A stretch of 64,000 nt of DNA from Flavobacterium album (GCF_003096035.1 NZ_CP029186.1:3765001-3829000), one strand, 5' to 3'. Positions 8,700 through 17,614 are shown, numbered from the stretch's first letter. Notes: a model not told the origin generated them from the sequence alone. A program made the numbers and translations.

Positions 8700-8739
8700 T
8701 TGCTTGTATAGTGTTAATCTGCTATCTTTGCACACTATA
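8700..8739 (+). promoter_or_regulatory. thrS promoter with flanking palindrome
   Basis: There is -33 TTG at 8700-8702, a 20-nt spacer and -7 TATCTTTG at 8723-8730, which leaves a leader of about 17 nt before ATG 8751. An 8-bp perfect inverted repeat (TATAGTGT 8707-8714, ACACTATA 8732-8739) flanks the -7 box with 17 nt between the arms. It could be an operator half-site pair. Confidence 0.65.
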
Positions 8740-8750
8740 ATTTTTAAACG

Positions 8751-10697
8751 ATGATAAATATTACATTGCCGGATGGTTCGGTGAAAAATTTCGACGCAGG
8801 TGTTACACCTATGGACGTTGCCATGAGCATTAGTGAAGGATTAGCAAGGAACGTGATATCTGCATCCTTTAATGGTACAACCGTTGAAACGAAAACCCCA
8901 CTGACAACGGACGGCTCTCTAATATTATACACCTGGAACGATGCCGAAGGTAAAAAGGCTTTCTGGCACTCGTCGTCGCACGTACTGGCCCAGGCGCTCC
9001 AGGAAATGTACCCGGGCATCAAGCTTACCATTGGCCCTGCCATTGATAACGGGTTTTATTACGATGTTGACTTCGGTGACCATGTAGTGACCGATAAAGA
9101 TTTTAAAGCCATTGAGGACCGCTTCCTGGCCATTGCCCGCGAAAAGCACGAGTTCAGTATGCGCGAATCCTCAAAGGCTGATGCATTGGAATTTTATAAG
9201 AAAGAAAACAACCAATATAAGCTCGAACTTATCGAGAACCTCGAGGACGGCACGATCACTTTCTGCGACCATGCTACCTTTACCGACCTTTGCCGCGGCG
9301 GGCACATCCCGAACACCGGCATTATCAAGGCGATGAAGATCATGAGCGTGGCGGGTGCCTACTGGCGTGGCGACGAAAAGAACAAACAGCTGACAAGGGT
9401 GTACGGCATATCGTTCCCGAAACAGAAAGACCTTACCGAATACCTTGAGCTACTGGAAGAGGCAAAGCGCCGCGACCACAGGAAACTGGGGAAAGAGCTT
9501 GACCTGTTTGCATTTAGCAGCAAGGTTGGACAGGGCTTGCCATTGTGGCTGCCAAAAGGTGCCGCATTACGCGACCGCCTGGAGCAGTTCCTGAAAAAAG
9601 CACAGAAAAAAGCAGGCTATGAGCAGGTGGTGACACCACACATCGGGCAGAAAGAATTGTATGTAACGTCGGGCCATTATGCCAAATATGGCGCTGACAG
9701 CTTCCAGCCGATACACACGCCGAACGAAGGCGAGGAATTCCTGCTGAAGCCAATGAACTGCCCGCACCACTGCGAAATATACAACACCAAGCCATGGTCT
9801 TACAAAGACCTGCCGAAGCGTTATGCTGAATTTGGTACCGTATACCGTTATGAGCAGAGTGGCGAGCTTCATGGCCTGACACGCGTTCGCGGGTTTACCC
9901 AGGACGATGCGCACATCTTCTGTACTCCGGACCAGCTGGACGTTGAGTTTAAGAACGTAATCGACCTGGTACTTTATGTATTCAGCTCGCTTGGTTTTGA
10001 GAACTTCAGCGCGCAGATATCGCTTCGCGACAAAGAAAACCGTGAGAAATATATTGGCTCTGAAGAAAATTGGGAGAAAGCAGAAAACGCAATTATCAAC
10101 GCGGCCCGCGATAAAGGCCTTAATACAGTTGTGGAGTATGGAGAAGCTGCCTTTTATGGCCCTAAGCTCGACTTCATGGTGAAGGATGCTCTTGGCCGCC
10201 AGTGGCAGCTGGGAACCATCCAGGTAGACTACAACCTTCCTGAGCGTTTCGACCTGACCTACAAAGGCTCTGATAATGAGCTACACAGGCCGGTAATGAT
10301 ACACCGTGCGCCGTTTGGTTCGATGGAGCGCTTTATTGCGATTTTGCTTGAAAATACAGCCGGAAACTTCCCGCTTTGGCTGATGCCGGAGCAGGCTATC
10401 ATATTGTCCCTTAGTGAGAAATATGAAAATTATGCCAAAAAAGTTTTGCAATTGCTGGAAAATCACGAAATTCGCGCCCTAATCGACAACCGCAACGAGA
10501 CTATCGGGCGTAAAATCCGTGAGGCAGAAGTACAAAAAGTACCGTTCATGCTGATCGTGGGCGAGGAAGAAGAGAAAAACGGAACGATATCTGTACGCCG
10601 CCACGGCGATGCAGGCAAGTCGAACCAAAGCATGACCATTGAAGAATTTGCCGCAGCAGTGCAGGCAGAAATAGATAAAACACTAAAAGCATTCTAA
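8751..10697 (+). CDS. thrS: Threonine--tRNA ligase
   Basis: 648 residues, full length for bacterial ThrRS. In order: the TGS domain (1-61), the editing domain with HSSSH (73-77) and the [14 protein letters not shown] block, then the class II catalytic core. The core contains CPHHC with zinc ligands, motif 2 ([20 protein letters not shown]) and motif 3 ([11 protein letters not shown]), followed by the anticodon-binding domain. It charges tRNA-Thr in the cytoplasm. It is the first gene of thrS-infC-rpmI-rplT and has its own promoter at 8700-8730. The ATG is supported by the TGS start [10 protein letters not shown]. Confidence 0.98.
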   Translation: MINITLPDGSVKNFDAGVTPMDVAMSISEGLARNVISASFNGTTVETKTPLTTDGSLILYTWNDAEGKKAFWHSSSHVLAQALQEMYPGIKLTIGPAIDNGFYYDVDFGDHVVTDKDFKAIEDRFLAIAREKHEFSMRESSKADALEFYKKENNQYKLELIENLEDGTITFCDHATFTDLCRGGHIPNTGIIKAMKIMSVAGAYWRGDEKNKQLTRVYGISFPKQKDLTEYLELLEEAKRRDHRKLGKELDLFAFSSKVGQGLPLWLPKGAALRDRLEQFLKKAQKKAGYEQVVTPHIGQKELYVTSGHYAKYGADSFQPIHTPNEGEEFLLKPMNCPHHCEIYNTKPWSYKDLPKRYAEFGTVYRYEQSGELHGLTRVRGFTQDDAHIFCTPDQLDVEFKNVIDLVLYVFSSLGFENFSAQISLRDKENREKYIGSEENWEKAENAIINAARDKGLNTVVEYGEAAFYGPKLDFMVKDALGRQWQLGTIQVDYNLPERFDLTYKGSDNELHRPVMIHRAPFGSMERFIAILLENTAGNFPLWLMPEQAIILSLSEKYENYAKKVLQLLENHEIRALIDNRNETIGRKIREAEVQKVPFMLIVGEEEEKNGTISVRRHGDAGKSNQSMTIEEFAAAVQAEIDKTLKAF

Positions 10698-10720
10698 GTT
10701 TAACTTAAATATTTAAAGCC

Positions 10721-11275
10721 ATAGCAATCAGAAATAACAGGGGCCCGGCCCGCGTAGAAAAAAAAGATGCACACAGGATAAATAACCTTATCCGTGTCCC
10801 CGAAGTACGGCTTGTAGGGGAAAATGTGGAGCCAGGAGTTTACAAGACTTCGCAGGCGCTGCAGATGGCAGACCAGCAGGAACTGGACTTGGTGGAGATA
10901 TCCCCCAATGCAGAACCGCCGGTATGCAAGATAATGGATTACAAGAAATTCGTTTACGAACAGAAGAAGCGCGACAAAATGCTTAAGGCAAAGTCGACGC
11001 AGATTGTTGTGAAGGAAATACGCTTCGGCCCGCAGACGGACGAGCACGATTATGAGTTCAAGAAGAAGAATGCCGAAAAGTTCCTGAAAGAAGGATCCAA
11101 GCTTAAAGCGTTTGTATTCTTCAAAGGACGTTCGATCATTTATAAAGAACAGGGACAGATCCTTTTGCTAAGGCTGGCAACCGATCTTGAAGAATGGGGA
11201 AAAGTAGAGGCCATGCCTGTGCTTGAAGGAAAAAGGATGATCATGTTCATTGCGCCGAAGAAGAAGAAAGTGTAA
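10721..11275 (+). CDS. infC: Translation initiation factor IF-3, start codon ATA
   Basis: 184 residues if begun at ATA 10721. The conserved N-terminal domain begins well upstream of the first ATG- or GTG-like codon (GTG 10826): the in-frame codons from 10721 read [20 protein letters not shown], the usual flavobacterial IF-3 start (MAIR-NRG). An in-frame stop at 10706 leaves only ATA at 10709 or 10721 as candidates; homology favours 10721. IF-3 N-terminal ([18 protein letters not shown]) and C-terminal ([18 protein letters not shown]) domains are both present. It binds the 30S subunit and rejects non-canonical starts. Its own AUA start fits the known autoregulation of infC by its rare start codon (AUU in E. 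coli). It lies 23 bp after thrS. Confidence 0.93.
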   Translation: MAIRNNRGPARVEKKDAHRINNLIRVPEVRLVGENVEPGVYKTSQALQMADQQELDLVEISPNAEPPVCKIMDYKKFVYEQKKRDKMLKAKSTQIVVKEIRFGPQTDEHDYEFKKKNAEKFLKEGSKLKAFVFFKGRSIIYKEQGQILLLRLATDLEEWGKVEAMPVLEGKRMIMFIAPKKKKV

Positions 11276-11359
11276 AGAAGTTTTCAGTCGCAGTCACAGT
11301 TGACAGTCTGGCTGAAACAATAAAACAGTAAGTAAGATAAATTAAAATACAGGAAGAAA

Positions 11360-11557
11360 ATGCCTAAAATGAAAACCAAATCCAGTGCCAAGAAACGCTT
11401 TAAAGTGACAGGCTCTGGTAAGATCAAAAGAAAGCACGCATTCAAGAGTCACATCCTGACAAAAAAATCTAAGAAGCGTAAGCTTGCCCTTACTCACTCT
11501 ACATTGGTTCACCCAACAGATGAGAAGAGCGTTAAACAGCAATTAAGGCTTATCTAA
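11360..11557 (+). CDS. rpmI: 50S ribosomal protein L35
   Basis: 65 residues, the usual length. [20 protein letters not shown], followed by a lysine-rich centre and [13 protein letters not shown], is typical of bL35. It is a basic 50S subunit component. It lies in the thrS-infC-rpmI-rplT operon, 84 bp after infC. AGGAAG a few bases before the ATG is a plausible Shine-Dalgarno, unusual in this phylum. Confidence 0.97.
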   Translation: MPKMKTKSSAKKRFKVTGSGKIKRKHAFKSHILTKKSKKRKLALTHSTLVHPTDEKSVKQQLRLI

Positions 11558-11653
11558 TACGCCGCTGTTTCGGTTAAAACAATTAATAACCCTGGAGTAT
11601 GGCTTTTAAGTTTTCGCTAAGCGGAACGCCTGCTACAAAACACATTTAAAATT

Positions 11654-11998
11654 ATGCCAAGATCAGTAAATTCAGTAGCTTCAAGAGCTCGCAGAAAAAG
11701 AGTATTGAAGCAGGCCAAAGGTTTCTTTGGCCGTCGTAAAAACGTTTGGACAGTAGCCAAAAACGCGGTAGAAAAAGCAATGGTTTATGCTTACCGTGAC
11801 AGAAAACAAAAGAAGAGAAATTTTCGCGCTTTGTGGATCATGCGTATCAACGCTGGTGCAAGGCTTCACGGAATGAGCTATTCTCAATTCATGGGCCAGG
11901 TGAAAAAAGCAAATATCGAATTGAACCGTAAAGTTCTTGCCGACCTTGCAATGAACCACCCTGAAGCGTTTGCTGCTATAGTAAACCAGGTTAAATAA
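11654..11998 (+). CDS. rplT: 50S ribosomal protein L20
   Basis: 114 residues. [20 protein letters not shown] and the [20 protein letters not shown] block identify bL20, an early 50S assembly protein. It is the last gene of the operon, followed 40 bp later by a strong terminator. L20 autoregulates rpmI-rplT by mRNA binding in other bacteria. The 96-nt rpmI-rplT spacer and the infC-rpmI spacer would be the places to look; I cannot recognise the pseudoknot. Confidence 0.97.
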   Translation: MPRSVNSVASRARRKRVLKQAKGFFGRRKNVWTVAKNAVEKAMVYAYRDRKQKKRNFRALWIMRINAGARLHGMSYSQFMGQVKKANIELNRKVLADLAMNHPEAFAAIVNQVK

Positions 11999-12038
11999 AG
12001 AACGTTTTATAAACAATATATTTATCTTACTTATAAAT

Positions 12039-12062
12039 ATCCCGCTTCGGCGGGATTTTTTG
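12039..12062. terminator. Terminator after rplT
   Basis: The stem ATCCCGC/GCGGGAT with a TTCG tetraloop is followed by six Ts (12056-12061). It is strong on the plus strand and ends within 5 bp of the stop codon of the small minus-strand gene. Confidence 0.9.
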
Positions 12063-12066
12063 TTGC

Positions 12067-12192
12067 TTACTTTTTGGACGGTTTGGGTGACGGAGGCGGG
12101 GTTTTACCTTCTTTGGTTGGATTGTTTCCTCTTCCTTTGCCTGAAGGTTTTCCTGTTTTACTTGGAGCGTTTACTGGTGTTTTAGAAGCCAT
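12067..12192 (-). CDS. Small basic Lys/Pro-rich protein
   Basis: 41 residues from ATG 12192, with composition dominated by K, P, G, S and T. It begins MASKTPVNAPSKTGKPSGKG, continues RGNNPTKEGKTPPPSPKP and ends SKK. There is no hydrophobic segment, so it should be cytosolic and disordered, perhaps nucleic-acid-binding. Clean frame, an ATG, a normal stop and codon use like the neighbours support it as real. It sits between the rplT terminator and the isoaspartyl peptidase gene, whose stop is 35 bp upstream of its ATG, so the two may be cotranscribed. Function unknown. Confidence 0.55.
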   Translation of the reverse strand: MASKTPVNAPSKTGKPSGKGRGNNPTKEGKTPPPSPKPSKK

Positions 12193-12227
12193 ACTATTAA
12201 AGATTTAATAGTACTAAGATAAAAAAA

Positions 12228-13070
12228 TCATCCAAACACTTCCACATTTTCTCCATCATAACTGGCGAAAACCATACTTGGGTGCGAATCCTGATGGAAC
12301 ATATTGCCGTTATGGTCAATGGCGATGGCGCCTGCAAAACCGTCATAAGGCTTTAGCTCTTCGAATGTTTTGGCGAATGCTTCGCTAATCGGCATGCCAT
12401 CTGTAACGCGTGTTACGATCTTTGCGGATGTTGCATTGCTCACGATGTCCTCGCCTACACCCGTACAGCTTACGCCGCAGAAAGCGTTGGCATAATTTCC
12501 GGCCACTGTAGCCGAATCGGATATACGCCCCGGGATCTCGAAGCCTTTGCCCCCTGTAGAGGTTGCAACGGCTATTTTTCCATCCTTATCCAAAGCTACG
12601 CAGCCAACAGTACCAAGCCCTTTAGTCCCGAGTTTGGCTTCATATTCTTTCCTGCGTTGCGGTATCTCGGTTGAGAATGCTTCAAAACCATTATCACGGG
12701 CAAAACGGGTCGCCCCTTCGCCCCCAAGTACCCTGTCATCATAGGGCATCAGCTTTGTGGCAACCTGTACAGGATTTTTGACCTCTTCGATATTGATGAC
12801 ACCGCTCATCTTCTGGGTCGCGCCATCCATAATGGCTGCGCTCATGCGTATTTTTCCATCGCTTTGTATCTGCGAGCCGGTACCTGCATTGAACAACACA
12901 TCATCTTCGAGCAGCGTTACAGCATAGGCAACGGTTTCCAGCGCTGAGTGTTCCTTCAGGTAATCATAAGAGGCTTTTACAATAGCTTTCATGGCTTCCT
13001 GCTTGGCCAGCTTAGTCGCAGCATCGGTATGCGATTCGCTGAAGAATCCTCCGTGAATTATAACTTTCAT
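12228..13070 (-). CDS. Isoaspartyl peptidase / L-asparaginase (Ntn hydrolase)
   Basis: 280 residues. The family is the N-terminal-nucleophile plant-type asparaginase / beta-aspartyl peptidase group. The start VIIHGGFF and the GTGSQIQSDGKIRMSAAIMD block are typical. The autocleavage site is GLGTVGCVALDKDGKIAVAT, with the Thr of GTVG becoming the nucleophile, and the STGG substrate loop follows. It hydrolyses beta-Asp dipeptides and asparagine in the cytoplasm. Next to cyanophycinase and cyanophycin synthetase, the natural substrate is probably beta-Asp-Arg released from cyanophycin (inference from context). It lies about 100 bp downstream of cyanophycinase on the same strand. A -7-like TATCTTTA at 13090-13083 suggests its own promoter. 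Confidence 0.88.
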   Translation of the reverse strand: MKVIIHGGFFSESHTDAATKLAKQEAMKAIVKASYDYLKEHSALETVAYAVTLLEDDVLFNAGTGSQIQSDGKIRMSAAIMDGATQKMSGVINIEEVKNPVQVATKLMPYDDRVLGGEGATRFARDNGFEAFSTEIPQRRKEYEAKLGTKGLGTVGCVALDKDGKIAVATSTGGKGFEIPGRISDSATVAGNYANAFCGVSCTGVGEDIVSNATSAKIVTRVTDGMPISEAFAKTFEELKPYDGFAGAIAIDHNGNMFHQDSHPSMVFASYDGENVEVFG

Positions 13071-13167
13071 AGATTTTTATTTTAAAGATACAACCCTGCT
13101 AAACGTCGCGCCTTACACAAATAATCAAAAAATTTGCAGCTTAGCAAGCGATATGATGCAATTAAGC

Positions 13168-14079
13168 CTATTTGTCATCCTCACCAAGTACAGGCGTAAT
13201 AAGTGGAGAAAAATACTGCGAATTGTGTATCTCAAGCGTATGTGTATTCAGGTCATAGATGTCATACATGCTCATCACGTGTACCGTCAGGCTGTTGATA
13301 GATATTGGCCTGCCCAGCTCTACCTGGGTAAGATTGGTATCTTTTATGTTGCGACCGTCAACCAGGATCACAAGCCCCGAACCTATAGCTTCCATCTTGC
13401 CATCACCGGTTATCAGCAAGCCGGTATCTTCGCCAAGGCCAATGCCCAGCACACGCGGATTGCCCACTACGGCCTGGAAAAGCCTTCCGATACGGCCCCG
13501 ATGCACAAAATGCGTATCGATAATTACATTTTGTATCAGGCTGAGCCCGCTGGTAATCTTTACCTCGCCTTTCAGCAATGCCTCATGGCTGCTTCCCTGG
13601 TAAATCATGTTATTGGATGCTGCAGCAGCGCCGGCAGAGGTCCCTGCATAGATGAATTCCTCATTCTGGAATTTGTCCAGTATGATATCGTGCAGCTTTG
13701 TTCCGCCAAGTATAGAGGTAAGCCTAAGCTGGTCGCCCCCGGTGAACATCACCACATCGGCAGCCTTTATTCGGGCCAGCACTTCGGGGTCGGAACACTG
13801 CTCCCTCTTTTCAATGTGCATAAGGCCAACATTTTTTGCCTTAAGGTATTCAAAAGCCTTAACATATTCCGGCCCCACCTCACGCGGTATCACCGAGGCT
13901 GTTGTTATCACCTCTATCCTTGACTCTTCGTTATGTTTTGATTCGCGTATGATACGTCGCAGGATGCCGGTCTCAAAAAAATTGAGGTTGTTGGCAACAT
14001 TAGCATCAAAAGTAGCCTCTGTAAAGCTTCCTTTATCGACAGCTCCTCCTATAATTATAAGTTTTCCAAGTACATTCAT
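13168..14079 (-). CDS. cphB: Cyanophycinase (peptidase S51)
   Basis: 303 residues from ATG 14079 (MNVLGKLIIIGGAVDKGSF); an open frame extends 18 codons further but lacks homology and would overlap the promoter. Family landmarks are LIIIGGAVDKG, MFTGGDQLRLTSILGGT and the nucleophile elbow YAGTSAGAAAAS with catalytic Ser. It is a serine exo-hydrolase that cuts cyanophycin (multi-L-arginyl-poly-L-aspartate) into beta-Asp-Arg dipeptides. It is divergent from cphA and upstream of the isoaspartyl peptidase, completing a synthesis-degradation set. The -7 box TACTTTTG (14091-14084) ends 4 nt before the ATG, so the mRNA is probably leaderless. Confidence 0.93.
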   Translation of the reverse strand: MNVLGKLIIIGGAVDKGSFTEATFDANVANNLNFFETGILRRIIRESKHNEESRIEVITTASVIPREVGPEYVKAFEYLKAKNVGLMHIEKREQCSDPEVLARIKAADVVMFTGGDQLRLTSILGGTKLHDIILDKFQNEEFIYAGTSAGAAAASNNMIYQGSSHEALLKGEVKITSGLSLIQNVIIDTHFVHRGRIGRLFQAVVGNPRVLGIGLGEDTGLLITGDGKMEAIGSGLVILVDGRNIKDTNLTQVELGRPISINSLTVHVMSMYDIYDLNTHTLEIHNSQYFSPLITPVLGEDDK

Positions 14080-14083
14080 GTGC

Positions 14084-14113
14084 CAAAAGTAATTAAAAAT
14101 AGCAGAACGCCAA
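14084..14113 (-). promoter_or_regulatory. cphB promoter, predicted leaderless start
   Basis: On the minus strand there is -33 TTG (14113-14111), a 19-nt spacer and -7 TACTTTTG (14091-14084), with the cphB ATG at 14079. This is a full match to the flavobacterial consensus and places the start codon at or next to the transcription start. Confidence 0.7.
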
Positions 14114-14281
14114 TGGTATATTAAAATTGGCAAAAAAGAAATTTCTAAAAAATTTACGCCAAACGGACTTTTTGATTATTTTTTTAATTAATTTTCTGAC
14201 GATGAACCGACATCTGCACCAAAACGGGATAAATAACATAAAAAACACCTATAAACACCTCTAACTTACCCTATACCATTT

Positions 14282-16909
14282 ATGAAGATATTGAAAATAC
14301 AGGCACTTCGCGGGCCTAACATCTGGAGCGTTTACAGAAAAAAGCTCATCCAGATGCGGCTTGACCTTGAAGAAACCGAACAAACACCTACCAATCTTAT
14401 ACCGGGCTTTCGTGAACGTATAGAAGCCCTAATACCCAGCCTTGTGACACACCGCTGCTCTGAAGGCGTGAGGGGCGGCTTCTTTATGCGTATTGAACGC
14501 GGCACCTGGATGGGCCACGTTATTGAACATATTGCGTTGGAAATCCAGACGCTGGCAGGAATGGACACCGGTTTTGGCCGCACACGCGAAACCAAGACGC
14601 CGGGAATATATAACGTGGTCTTTAGCTACCTTGAGGAAAATGTTGGTATTTATGCCGCTGAAGCATCGGTGCGCATTGCCGAAGCGCTGATCGCAGGTAC
14701 AGAGTATGATATTGATGCTGACATACAGGAAATGCGGAAGATACGCGAACGCGACCGCCTCGGCCCAAGTACCGGAAGCATCGTGGAAGAGGCTGTGGCA
14801 CGCGATATCCCGTGGATACGCCTGGGCAGCAACTCGCTCGTGCAATTGGGATATGGCATCAACCAGATGCGTTTCCAGGCTACGATAACCAATAAAACAA
14901 GCCATATTGCCGTGGATATTGCCTGCAATAAAGAAGCTACCAAGCGCATGCTTGAAGCCGCCTCCATACCTGTTGCCGGCGGTGGCATCTGTACTGATGA
15001 GGCGGAACTGGAAGACATCATAAAAAAAATAGGTTACCCGATAGTGCTCAAGCCGCTTGACGGCAATCACGGCAAGGGCGCCTCTATAAATGTAACCAAC
15101 CTTGAAGACGCAAAAGCAGGGCTTGTATTTGCCCAAAAATATGGCCGAAGGGTTATTGTTGAAAAATTCATTACCGGATTCGATTTCCGCGTACTGGTTA
15201 TCGACAACAAAGTAGTTGCCGCTGCACAGCGTGTGCCTGCCCACGTAAAAGGCAACGGGAAGAACACGATACAGGAACTCATAGATATTGAAAATACCGA
15301 CCCGCGCCGGGGCTACGGCCACGAGAACGTGCTGACGGAAATATCAGTAGACAGGGATACGACCGACCTGCTGGAAAAAATGGGCTACACGCTGGAAACA
15401 GTCCCGTCGAAAGATGAGATTGTGTACCTAAAGTCGACAGCCAACCTTAGCACCGGCGGCACCTCTGTAGATGTGACCGACCTGATGCACCCTGAGAATA
15501 TTTTCCTTTCCGAACGTATTGCAAGGGTTATAGGGCTGGACGTTTGCGGTATCGACATCATGGCCGAGAACCTTACGCAGCCGCTTAAAGAAAATGGCGG
15601 TGTTATACTCGAGGTGAATGCCGCACCGGGATTCCGTATGCACCTGGCACCATCTGAAGGTTTGCCGCGCAACGTAGCCTCGCCTGTGATTGATATGCTT
15701 TACCCTCCGGGCAAGCCGAGCCGCATTCCCATTTTTGCGGTGACAGGTACCAACGGCAAAACCACCACTACCCGACTGCTGGCACACATTGTAAAAAACA
15801 ATGGCTTTAAAGTAGGCTTTACCACCTCGGACGGTATTTATGTACAGAATCACATGCTTGAAAAGGGCGATACCACCGGGCCCTTCAGCGCTGAATATAT
15901 ATTGAAAGACCCTACCGTAGAATTTGCAGTGCTCGAAACTGCACGCGGCGGCATATTGCGCTCAGGCCTTGGCTACAGCAGATGTGATATAGGGATCATA
16001 ACCAACATACAGGAAGACCATCTCGGCCTTAATGATATCCATACGCTGGACGACCTTTCGCGCGTAAAACGGGTGGTTGTGCGCAGTGTAAAAAAAGACG
16101 GATGGGCCATCCTGAACGGCGATGACGCGGAATGCATCAAAATAGGCAAAGACCTGGATTGCAACGTGGCCTACTTCAGCATGGATGAAGACAGCCCATT
16201 CATAAAAGAGCTGGCCAAAGAAGGAAGGACCACTGCCGTATATGAAAACGGCTTTATCACCATAAAGAAAGGCGAATGGAAGATCCGTATCGAAAAAGCA
16301 TCACACGTTCCGCTGACATTGGGTGGCAAGGCGAAGTTTATGATCGCCAATGTACTGGCAGCATCGCTGGCTTCCTACCTATGGGGCTTTAAGACCGATG
16401 ACATCAGCCTTTCGCTGCAAACGTTCATTCCGGGAGCGGCACAAACGCCGGGCCGTATGAACATCTTCAATTTCAGGAAGTTTAACGTGCTTATCGACTT
16501 TGCGCACAACCCTGCCGGCTACCGCGCTGTGGAAGATTTCCTCCAGAATGTGGAAGCTACCCACAAAATAGGCATCATCGCCGGTGTAGGCGACCGACGC
16601 GATGAAGACATCAGGGAATGTGCCGAGATTGCGGCACGGATGTTCGACCACATCATCATTCGCCAGGAAAAGCACCTGCGCGGGCGTACCGATGAGAATA
16701 TCAACGGGCTTATTATGGAAGGAATCCAGCGTTCCGGACGGAATACAACCCACGAAATCATTGCTAAAGAGACAGATGCCATTAAGCACGCAATCGACAA
16801 TGCTAAAGACGGCAGCTATATCACTGCCCTGAGCGATGTGGTTGCAAATGCTATTGAAATCGTACAGGGGTATCTTGACCGGGAAAATGAGGAGATTTTG
16901 AGTGAGTAA
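14282..16909 (+). CDS. cphA: Cyanophycin synthetase
   Basis: 875 residues, the usual length for CphA1. In order: an N-terminal domain starting MKILKIQALRGPNIWSVYRK; an ATP-grasp domain (about 220-480) with PLDGNHGKGASINV and VEKFITGFDFRVLVID, which adds Asp; and a Mur-ligase-like domain (from about 490) with P-loop VTGTNGKTTTTRLL, which adds Arg. The Mur domain continues with FAVLETARGGILRSG, NIQEDHLG and DFAHNPAGY. It polymerises Asp and Arg into a nitrogen/carbon reserve using ATP. It is divergent from cphB with 200 bp between the starts; I do not see a strong TAnnTTTG there. A perfect hairpin terminates it. Confidence 0.95.
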   Translation: MKILKIQALRGPNIWSVYRKKLIQMRLDLEETEQTPTNLIPGFRERIEALIPSLVTHRCSEGVRGGFFMRIERGTWMGHVIEHIALEIQTLAGMDTGFGRTRETKTPGIYNVVFSYLEENVGIYAAEASVRIAEALIAGTEYDIDADIQEMRKIRERDRLGPSTGSIVEEAVARDIPWIRLGSNSLVQLGYGINQMRFQATITNKTSHIAVDIACNKEATKRMLEAASIPVAGGGICTDEAELEDIIKKIGYPIVLKPLDGNHGKGASINVTNLEDAKAGLVFAQKYGRRVIVEKFITGFDFRVLVIDNKVVAAAQRVPAHVKGNGKNTIQELIDIENTDPRRGYGHENVLTEISVDRDTTDLLEKMGYTLETVPSKDEIVYLKSTANLSTGGTSVDVTDLMHPENIFLSERIARVIGLDVCGIDIMAENLTQPLKENGGVILEVNAAPGFRMHLAPSEGLPRNVASPVIDMLYPPGKPSRIPIFAVTGTNGKTTTTRLLAHIVKNNGFKVGFTTSDGIYVQNHMLEKGDTTGPFSAEYILKDPTVEFAVLETARGGILRSGLGYSRCDIGIITNIQEDHLGLNDIHTLDDLSRVKRVVVRSVKKDGWAILNGDDAECIKIGKDLDCNVAYFSMDEDSPFIKELAKEGRTTAVYENGFITIKKGEWKIRIEKASHVPLTLGGKAKFMIANVLAASLASYLWGFKTDDISLSLQTFIPGAAQTPGRMNIFNFRKFNVLIDFAHNPAGYRAVEDFLQNVEATHKIGIIAGVGDRRDEDIRECAEIAARMFDHIIIRQEKHLRGRTDENINGLIMEGIQRSGRNTTHEIIAKETDAIKHAIDNAKDGSYITALSDVVANAIEIVQGYLDRENEEILSE

Positions 16910-16952
16910 GGTTAGGAGCTGAGATTTTAAGGTACTTAGCAATTCAAATATA

Positions 16953-16987
16953 AAAGCGGTTTAAACCATGAAAGTTTAAACCGCTTT
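16953..16987. terminator. Bidirectional terminator between cphA and the NUDIX gene
   Basis: The arms 16953-16966 (AAAGCGGTTTAAAC) and 16974-16987 form a perfect 14-bp stem with a 7-nt loop. A and T runs flank the stem, so it can act for both convergent genes. Confidence 0.85.
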
Positions 16988-17004
16988 ATCATTAAAATAC
17001 AATA

Positions 17005-17607
17005 TTACTTCTCTACTTCCACCGCTTCAAAAAGCAGCTTTATATTCTCATAGGAATTTGTCAGAGCATCTTTTATCTCTTCCGGCTTTAACCAGGCAAC
17101 TTTTTCGATACCTTCATTTTTCTGGCCGATAAGCCCCCCTTTATAATTGGTCTTCATTTCAAACCAATGGGTGATCTTAAGTTTGTAAACACCATTCCTT
17201 TTGAAAACATGGTAGGTCTTTTGCAGCTTCTGTATGATCTTTAGTCCGCTTACACCTGTCTCCTCCTCTACTTCCCGGATAGCGGTATCTTCTATCTCCT
17301 CACCTTTTTCTATGCCGCCCTTAGGGAGGTCCCATTTGCCGTTACGGAAGATGAAGAGCACTTCGCCATTAGTATTGTAAACGAGTCCTCCGCCCGCCTT
17401 GGCAACCGGAATTTTTTCTTTAAGCTTCTTTAGTATCTCCTTTTCATCAGGATAATACAAAAACGCCTTATGTACTTTATTATTGAACATCTTCTTTATG
17501 AGCTGCTCAATATCAACGCTCTCCAGTAAAAACATCTGGAAATCGGTTTCTTTCTCGACCTGATTTGTCAAAAAAAGTGGCTTATCGTTTACAAAAACTT
17601 TATACAT
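17005..17607 (-). CDS. NUDIX hydrolase
   Basis: 200 residues from ATG 17607 (MYKVFVNDKPLFLTNQVEKE). The frame extends further upstream, but that part would run through pyrE and has no homology. An N-terminal domain of about 65 residues precedes the NUDIX fold. The Nudix box GGIEKGEEIEDTAIREVEEE followed by TGV matches G-x5-E-x7-R-E-U-x-E-E-x-G-U. It hydrolyses a nucleoside-diphosphate-linked substrate; the AKAGGGLVYN and FRNGKWDLPKG context is that of DUF4119-like/diadenosine-type flavobacterial NUDIX proteins, but the substrate is unknown. Its ATG is divergent from the pyrE ATG with only 7 bp between them. Confidence 0.88.
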   Translation of the reverse strand: MYKVFVNDKPLFLTNQVEKETDFQMFLLESVDIEQLIKKMFNNKVHKAFLYYPDEKEILKKLKEKIPVAKAGGGLVYNTNGEVLFIFRNGKWDLPKGGIEKGEEIEDTAIREVEEETGVSGLKIIQKLQKTYHVFKRNGVYKLKITHWFEMKTNYKGGLIGQKNEGIEKVAWLKPEEIKDALTNSYENIKLLFEAVEVEK

Positions 17608-17610
17608 TTG
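17603..17610 (+). promoter_or_regulatory. pyrE -7 box overlapping the NUDIX start codon
   Basis: TACATTTG is a perfect -7 match that includes the reverse complement of the NUDIX ATG and ends 4 nt before the pyrE ATG. The nearest -33 TTG (17565-17567) is too far away (35 nt), so the upstream element must be degenerate. Confidence 0.5.
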
Positions 17611-17614
17611 CAGT

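Noticed and set aside
13153..13923. A 256-codon frame opposite cyanophycinase, and a 114-codon frame nearby
   Set aside because: They are antisense to a well-supported gene; the length is a by-product of the codon pattern on the other strand.
14429..15322. A 297-codon frame antisense to cphA, and others up to 187 codons
   Set aside because: They are shadows of the intact ATP-grasp and Mur domains.
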